Below are positions 59,305 to 64,000 of a stretch of DNA of 64,000 nt, in pieces. Position numbers and translations under genes: made by a program. The stretch lies in NCBI GenBank assembly GCA_044226485.1, contig JBGAGY010000002.1, positions 310,001 through 374,000 on the forward strand, written 5' to 3'. The notes beneath the pieces were generated by a model, which was not told the DNA's origin, did not search any database, and worked only from the letters and a program-made list of their open reading frames with translations. Positions within the stretch are counted from its first letter, which is position 1. Each line of letters begins with the position of its first letter. This DNA comes from UBA6663 sp044226485 (GTDB taxonomy: Bacteria; Chloroflexota; Anaerolineae; Anaerolineales; UBA6663).

Positions 59305-60527
59305 ACGATGTCGGCCGGTTTGGCGTCGATCGTCTGGGCGTCGCGCCGCGGGGCGAGCCACCAGGCCAGCGCAAGAGCCGCCACGCAGGCCACGAGGCTG
59401 ACCTGGAAGGGCAGCGCCGGGGAATTGGCGTATAGAAAACCGGCGAGCAGGGGCGCGATCGTGAGGACGGTGGCGGGCACCGTCTCGGCGATACCGTAGG
59501 CGAGGCCGAGTTCGGAAGGCGCGACCATGCGCCCCAGCTGAGCGGAGCCCATGTTGCGCGCGAGGTTGGCGCCCGCCCGCAGCATGTACGCCGCCGCCAG
59601 GATGGCGAAGTCACCCGACCCCAGAAACAGCGTTCCCCACAACACCATGAAGGCCAGCGAGAGCACAAAGCCGCGGCGCGGCACGGTGTGCCCCAATGCC
59701 AGGTTGAGGATCAACGCCCCGAGTGAGTTGAACGACCCGAGCAGGCCGACGGCATCGGTGTTCAGGCCGTGCACATCGACGATGAAGTTCGACGCGAACG
59801 GCAGGCTGAGGTGGATCGCCACGAGCGCGGCGAAGTAGAGCAGCAGGAATTGCAGGAACGGCTTGTTGCGAAGCAGCGGACCATACCGCGTCCCGCCGAC
59901 GGTGGGCCTGACCACAGGCTGCGGCGAGAGCGGCACCAGCGCGAGACACGAGATGACGAACAGGCCGCACGCGATGCCGTACACGGAGCGCAGCCCAAAG
60001 GCGCTGGCCAGCATGCCGCCGAGCGTCGGTGACACGATGGCGCCGGCCATGAACCCCGCCGAGACCAGCGTCAGGGCGCGCTGCACGCTCTGCTTGCCAC
60101 GCGCCTCGGAGATGTAGGCATTGAGCGGAGCGATGACGAAACCCGTGCCCATGTAGATCATCAGCCCGATCGTGAACACGGTCAGGTCGGTCGCGAGATA
60201 CATCAGCCCGGCCCCGACGGCGCCCAGCGCCCAACCGACGATCACGACCGGCCGTCTGCCGAAGTAGTCGGCGATGGTGCCGGCCGGGATCAGCGACAAC
60301 GCGGCTACCAACGCCGCGATCGACAGGACGGTGCCCGTGGCGACCGGGTCAGCGCCGAGTTGCTTGAGGTACAGAGGCTGGATGTAATAGAAAAGGCCGT
60401 CGCCAAGCCCCCAGAAAAACAGGGAGAACGCGATCAGGCGGTTGTCTCGGGTCAGTTGCAGGATGTCACGCATGGAGTCGGTCACGTTCAGCCGACCGTC
60501 GAGGAGCTCGTCCGCGCTGGCCGGCAT
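59301..60527 (-). CDS. Major facilitator superfamily transporter
   Basis: 408 residues, about twelve transmembrane helices. The loop 2-3 motif reads GTIADYFGRRPVVIVGWALG. The mid-protein loop has SPQPVVRPTVGGTRYGPLL. It opens with NRLIAFSLFFWGLGDGLFYYI, as in many sugar/drug MFS proteins. The substrate is unknown. A TATACT box lies 3 nt from the ATG, closer than in the other leaderless genes; the true transcription start is uncertain. Convergent with the hypothetical protein. Confidence 0.9.
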   Translation of the reverse strand: MPASADELLDGRLNVTDSMRDILQLTRDNRLIAFSLFFWGLGDGLFYYIQPLYLKQLGADPVATGTVLSIAALVAALSLIPAGTIADYFGRRPVVIVGWALGAVGAGLMYLATDLTVFTIGLMIYMGTGFVIAPLNAYISEARGKQSVQRALTLVSAGFMAGAIVSPTLGGMLASAFGLRSVYGIACGLFVISCLALVPLSPQPVVRPTVGGTRYGPLLRNKPFLQFLLLYFAALVAIHLSLPFASNFIVDVHGLNTDAVGLLGSFNSLGALILNLALGHTVPRRGFVLSLAFMVLWGTLFLGSGDFAILAAAYMLRAGANLARNMGSAQLGRMVAPSELGLAYGIAETVPATVLTIAPLLAGFLYANSPALPFQVSLVACVAALALAWWLAPRRDAQTIDAKPADIV

Positions 60528-60971
60528 GCAAGTATAGCGGATGAGACTCTTCGTCGGCCCGACAAACAGCGTGCCGAACCTCGCTTACGACAACCGATAG
60601 GCCCACCTATCCCTCATGGCCGCTGGTTCACGGCGGCAGCCGGGCCAGGCGCTCGACCGACTTTGTGTCTGCCCTCCTGTCGTGTCGAGGGTTGGCCGTG
60701 CCGCATCCCAGCCCGGTGTGCCTTCCGCGCGTAGATGCCCTCGGTCGTCGTGTGATCGCTGCTCACGCAACCATGGCGTGACCCATCGGCTCGTCTCTCG
60801 AAGCTGATCGTTTGACACTTCACGCCCCTGTCTGCGTAGAGAACATTCGACAACTCTACGCGCCGATGAAACACGCAAATCGCCTCAGCACAGTCCAGTT
60901 TGTGGAAGGAACCGACGGAGGAAACCGGGGCATGCGTTAGACTCATCGGGCTACTTCAATAGGGAATGAAC
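60528..60971. other. 444-bp gap with no recognised gene
   Basis: A minus-strand frame of 110 codons (60614-60946) has no family signature and a composition unlike its neighbours. The stretch looks slightly less GC-rich and is without the palindromes seen elsewhere. No tRNA, SRP or RNase P signature was found. It may be a decayed gene or a long regulatory region for the CoA-binding gene. Confidence 0.5.
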
Positions 60972-61439
60972 ATGAGCACAGCAGCCGAACTTGCAAGCGA
61001 GTTTTTGAGTCAGAAGCGCATCGCCGTCGCCGGTGTGTCGCGCTCAACGGATAGCACGGCAAAGGGCATCTGCGAGAAACTGGAGGCCACGGGGCACACC
61101 GTGTTTGCCATCAACCCGAACGCGGCCGAGATCGATGGCAGGGTCTGCTATCCCGACGTCGGCTCGATCCCGGGCGGCGTCGACGGAGTCGTCATCGTCA
61201 CCACGCCGGCCGTCACCGAGCAGATCGTGCAGCAGTGCATCGCGGCGGGCGTCAGGCGCGTATGGATGCATCGCTCGATGGGCAACAGCGTTTCGGAGGC
61301 GGCCGTCGCGGCGGGCCGGGCCGCGGGCCTGCAGGTCATCGCCGGCGGTTGCCCGATGATGTACCAGGAGCCTGTCGACTTCGGCCACGCCTGCATCCGC
61401 TGGTGGTGCGGCCTGACCGGCAAGATCCAGGTAGCCTGA
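60972..61439 (+). CDS. CoA-binding domain protein (YccU-like)
   Basis: 155 residues. RIAVAGVSRSTDSTAKGICE is the Rossmann-like CoA-binding start, followed by VFAINPNAAEIDGRVCYPDV, IVTTPAVTEQIVQQCIAAGV and VIAGGCPMMYQEPVDFGH. The domain matches the CoA-binding fold of succinyl-CoA ligase and YccU. Role unknown. The ATG at 60972 is chosen over that at 60966 because AGGG (60961-60964) is correctly spaced only to the former. Confidence 0.9.
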   Translation: MSTAAELASEFLSQKRIAVAGVSRSTDSTAKGICEKLEATGHTVFAINPNAAEIDGRVCYPDVGSIPGGVDGVVIVTTPAVTEQIVQQCIAAGVRRVWMHRSMGNSVSEAAVAAGRAAGLQVIAGGCPMMYQEPVDFGHACIRWWCGLTGKIQVA

Positions 61440-61446
61440 CTGGTCC

Positions 61447-62292
61447 ATGAGCCGCCACAGGCTGATCCTGATCGAAGGCGTGCCCGGTTCGGGCAAGACC
61501 ACGCTGGCCGGCGACGTCCAACGCCTCCTCGCCACGCGCGGCGTGCCTGTTCGTCTTGTGATCGAGGGCGACCTCAACCATCCGGCCGATTACGAGATGG
61601 TCGCCCACTACACGGCCCAAGACTTCGAGGGATTGCTGACTCGCTATCCCGAAGAGCGCGCCGTGCTCGAGACAGGCGTCGAAGTTATCGGAGACGACCG
61701 CTTCATCCCGTTTCGGCTGCTCGAACAGCGCGCGTCGCCGCCGCTCTCAGTGGGGCTGCTCGATGAACTGGCCCGACACGACGTTTACGAGACGCCGTTG
61801 CCCGCGACCTATTGCAGGCTGGCCATCGATCGCTGGGCGCGCTTCGTCGCGAAGGCACAAGCGGCGCCAGAAGTCGTCATCCTCGAGAGTTGTTTCCTGC
61901 AGAACCCGTTGACGGTTCTGCTGGCCAAACACAACGTCGCGCCCGAGGAGGCGGCCGAGCATCTGCGCCGCCTGGCCGAAACCGTCGCGCCTCTCGATCC
62001 GTTGCTCATCTACCTCTGGCAGCCCGACACGCGCGCCACGCTCGAGCACGCCGCTCGCGAGCGCCCTGCCGACTGGCTCAACTTCGTCGTCGGCTACGTC
62101 ACACGTCAGGCCTGGGGTCAGGCGAACGGCGTGCGCGGCTTCGACGGCATGGTCGCGTTCTATGAGATGCGCAAGGCCCTGGAGTTGTACGTCCTGCCGG
62201 ACCTGGGCATCGACACGCTGGACGTCAACAACACCGACAAGGCCGCCGCGCTCCCGATCGTTGCGGCCCGGCTCAAGGGAGCGAAGCCCTGA
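61447..62292 (+). CDS. P-loop kinase/AAA-type NTP-binding protein
   Basis: 281 residues. Walker A is EGVPGSGKTTLAG near residue 10. ILESCFLQNPLTVLL and PLLIYLWQPDTRATLEHAARER follow, like small-molecule kinases of the thymidylate/zeta-toxin-like group. It has a long helical C-terminus ending YVLPDLGIDTLDVNNTDKAAA. Substrate unknown. It starts 7 nt after the CoA-binding gene and its stop overlaps the next ATG by 1 nt, so the three are one operon. Confidence 0.83.
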   Translation: MSRHRLILIEGVPGSGKTTLAGDVQRLLATRGVPVRLVIEGDLNHPADYEMVAHYTAQDFEGLLTRYPEERAVLETGVEVIGDDRFIPFRLLEQRASPPLSVGLLDELARHDVYETPLPATYCRLAIDRWARFVAKAQAAPEVVILESCFLQNPLTVLLAKHNVAPEEAAEHLRRLAETVAPLDPLLIYLWQPDTRATLEHAARERPADWLNFVVGYVTRQAWGQANGVRGFDGMVAFYEMRKALELYVLPDLGIDTLDVNNTDKAAALPIVAARLKGAKP

Positions 62293-63254
62293 TGGAAATC
62301 CTGCCCGCTAACGTCGAGGACGCCGCCGAGATCCTGTCCTTGCAGAAACTGGCGTACTCAAGCGAGGCCGCGCTCTATGGCGATGAGACCCTGCCGCCGC
62401 TGACGCAGACGCTCGAACAGATGCAGGCCGAGTTCGAGCGCCAGATCGTGCTCAAGGCCGTGGTCGACAACGTGATTGCCGGCTCGGTGCGCGCCCATCA
62501 GCGCGAGGGCACCTGCTACATCGGCCGCCTGATCGTCCATCCTTCAGCCCAGGGCCGCGGCCTCGGCACGCGTCTCATGACGGCGATCGAAGCGCGCTTC
62601 GCTGGAGCGGCCCGCTACGAGTTGTTCACCGGCGACCGCAGCATGCGCAACCTGCGCCTGTACGAGAAACTCGGCTACGTCCGTCAGCGGATCGAGTCGC
62701 TCAACGCCACGACCACGCTCGTGTATCTCGAGAAGCAGGGCCAGCCCGGCCCAACTCTCGAGACTGGGCGCCTGATCCTTCGGCCGATGCGCGCCGACGA
62801 CTTCGCGGCGCTCTGGCGCATCTTCAGCGACCCGCAGGTGATGGCGGCCTTCGCGGCCGAGCCGTTCGACCACGCTCAGATGTCCGATTGGCTCGGGCGC
62901 AACCTCGAGCATCAGGCCGAGCACGGCTGGGGTCTGTTCTCTCTCATCGACAAGACGCGGGGCGAGCTGGTCGGAGACTGTGGCCTCGAGGTGATGACTC
63001 TGCCTGACGGCGTTGTCGTCGCGGAACTGGGCTACGACCTGCGCAGCGACGTCTGGGGCCGGGGCCTGGCTACCGAGGCCGCCTGCGCCGTGCGCGACTT
63101 CGCTTTCGGGCAAGCCGGACAGACCCGTCTCGTCAGCCTCATCCGCGCGGGCAACGACCGCTCGCGCCGCGTGGCCGAGAAGGTCGGCATGACACTTGAG
63201 GCCACTGTCGAGCGCTGGGGCGTTCCCTACTGGCGTTATGGGCTTGCACGCTGA
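62292..63254 (+). CDS. Tandem GNAT acetyltransferase
   Basis: 320 residues with two GNAT domains. The first (~1-150) has GRLIVHPSAQGRGLGTRLMTAI (acetyl-CoA loop SAQGRGLGT) and NLRLYEKLGYVRQ. The second (~155-318) is of the RimJ type with LETGRLILRPMRADDF, DVWGRGLATEAACAV and RSRRVAEKVGMTLEA. Both retain the G-x-G acetyl-CoA loop. Fusion of two GNATs occurs in antibiotic and polyamine acetylases, but substrate is unknown. It is coupled to the previous gene (1-nt overlap) and overlaps the next by 17 nt. Confidence 0.9.
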   Translation: MEILPANVEDAAEILSLQKLAYSSEAALYGDETLPPLTQTLEQMQAEFERQIVLKAVVDNVIAGSVRAHQREGTCYIGRLIVHPSAQGRGLGTRLMTAIEARFAGAARYELFTGDRSMRNLRLYEKLGYVRQRIESLNATTTLVYLEKQGQPGPTLETGRLILRPMRADDFAALWRIFSDPQVMAAFAAEPFDHAQMSDWLGRNLEHQAEHGWGLFSLIDKTRGELVGDCGLEVMTLPDGVVVAELGYDLRSDVWGRGLATEAACAVRDFAFGQAGQTRLVSLIRAGNDRSRRVAEKVGMTLEATVERWGVPYWRYGLAR

Positions 63255-63822
63255 ACCCGGCCGCATCCGCCTCGCCACGACCAGCGATCTCGGCTTCCTG
63301 GTGGCCTCCGACCTGGCGACCGGCAATGCCGAGGACGCGCTCCTTGGCGTTTCGCCGTGGCAGCCGAGTTCAGCCGAGGCCGAAACCCATGCGGCGAAGA
63401 TCGCGCGCTACCTCAACGACCCTGACAAGGTCGCCTGGGTCGGCATGAGTGGGAAAGAGTCGCCCGCGTCCATGCTCCTGGCACGCTATCGGGACCTCGA
63501 GACCGAGCCGCGCGAGCGCCTGGCCGAAAGCTCCATCTTCCTCGAGCTCGACCGAAGCCTGTTCCCGGCCGATGGCCGGTTCTGTGAAGTCTTTCAGTTG
63601 TGGGTGGAGCCTGCCTGTCGCCGGCGTGGCTGGGCCATGGCCCTCAAGCGCCATCTCGAAGTCGATGCGCGTCGTCGAGGCGTCGGCGCGATCTACACGC
63701 ACACCCTCGAGTCGAACGCCGCCGTCGTTGAACTCAACCTCAAACTCGGCTACCATGTGGTCCGCCGCGGCCCGATCTGGGACGCAGCGACGCGGGTCAG
63801 CTTCATCAAAACGCTGGCCTGA
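63238..63822 (+). CDS. GNAT N-acetyltransferase
   Basis: 194 residues from the ATG at 63238, inside the end of the preceding gene. The acetyl-CoA loop is LWVEPACRRRGWAMALKRHL, and THTLESNAAVVELNLKLGY the strand-helix that follows. N-terminal ~90 residues are divergent from other GNATs. No Shine-Dalgarno is obvious; re-initiation after the overlapping tandem GNAT is likely. A longer frame to 63196 only lengthens the overlap. Confidence 0.82.
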   Translation: MGLHAEPGRIRLATTSDLGFLVASDLATGNAEDALLGVSPWQPSSAEAETHAAKIARYLNDPDKVAWVGMSGKESPASMLLARYRDLETEPRERLAESSIFLELDRSLFPADGRFCEVFQLWVEPACRRRGWAMALKRHLEVDARRRGVGAIYTHTLESNAAVVELNLKLGYHVVRRGPIWDAATRVSFIKTLA

Positions 63823-63844
63823 CTCCCGGCAGGAGAGCGACACA

Positions 63845-64000
63845 GTGGACCTCAAGCGCAAGGCCTTCGTGGCCATGGCGGGCAACATCGGCGCCGGCAA
63901 GACGACGGCGGCCAAATTGATCAGCCAGGAATTCGGCTTCGAGCTCTTCGACGAGCCCGTGATCGACAACCGTTTCCTCAAAGACTACTATGCCGACATG
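63845..64000 (+). CDS. Deoxynucleoside kinase, N-terminal part (runs off window)
   Basis: 52 residues are present from a GTG at 63845, preceded by CAGGAGAG. AFVAMAGNIGAGKTTAAKLI is the P-loop of deoxynucleoside kinases, followed by FDEPVIDNRFLKDYYADM, whose Glu-Pro and Asn-Xaa-Phe-Leu match the substrate-binding start of dAK/dGK-type enzymes. It would phosphorylate deoxynucleosides in salvage. The C-terminal part, needed to tell dGK from dAK/dCK, lies beyond position 64000. Confidence 0.85.
   Translation, partial: MDLKRKAFVAMAGNIGAGKTTAAKLISQEFGFELFDEPVIDNRFLKDYYADM

Noticed and set aside
60614..60946. A 110-codon minus-strand gene before the CoA-binding gene
   Set aside because: No Shine-Dalgarno, no leaderless-type -10 box, no recognised motif and irregular codon use.

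Overview
The window is a high-GC (roughly 65% by eye) bacterial chromosome segment. It most probably comes from a Chloroflexota bacterium related to Anaerolineae or Caldilineae. The evidence is indirect: a greatly enlarged SecA, MalT-type and BTAD-type giant regulators, lipoproteins and secreted proteins with Thr-Pro stalks, FG-GAP proteins, and dense palindromic intergenic repeats. No rRNA, tRNA, CRISPR array, phage or insertion sequence was recognised. Most long opposite-strand reading frames are high-GC shadows.

Layout. 1-4.8 kb: a terminal repeat, then two adjacent sensor histidine kinases (minus strand). 5.0-8.1 kb: B12-binding mutase subunit, MeaB GTPase, GNAT, and PRPP synthetase. 8.1-9.8 kb: repeat cluster and a TolB-like lipoprotein. 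9.8-22 kb: a MalT/LuxR-type regulator divergent from an oligopeptide-type ABC importer (binding protein, two permeases, two ATPases) ending in a GH3 beta-glucosidase, probably a beta-glucoside/cello-oligosaccharide uptake locus. 22.3-26.3 kb: secA. 26.5-35.4 kb: adenosine deaminase, an anchored unknown, mutM, MFS exporter, Orn/Lys/Arg decarboxylase, DUF4173 membrane protein, transglutaminase-like protein, RidA. 35.6-41.5 kb: an FG-GAP operon with a decayed paralogue, divergent from a BTAD regulator. 41.4-47.4 kb: group II amino-acid decarboxylase, small membrane protein, dnaE. 47.5-50.5 kb: an isolated integron-type integrase and a TPR-GGDEF protein. 50.9-64 kb: accessory housekeeping genes (phosphotransferase, methyltransferases, GbsR/MarR regulator, ATP-grasp, TMEM175-type channel, VOC, GrpB, MFS, CoA-binding protein, P-loop kinase, GNATs) and the start of a deoxynucleoside kinase.

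The most notable signal is not a gene cluster but a layer of palindromic repeats. Several families of purine-rich/pyrimidine-rich inverted repeats sit at gene ends. One family is also found in coding sequence: as a 30-codon in-frame insertion inside dnaE, as the last codons of an MFS transporter, and probably as the C-terminus of an anchored unknown protein. This resembles the logic of Rickettsia palindromic elements.

A second cross-cutting signal is leaderless initiation. At five genes a good -10 box lies exactly 6 nt upstream of the start codon and there is no Shine-Dalgarno sequence.
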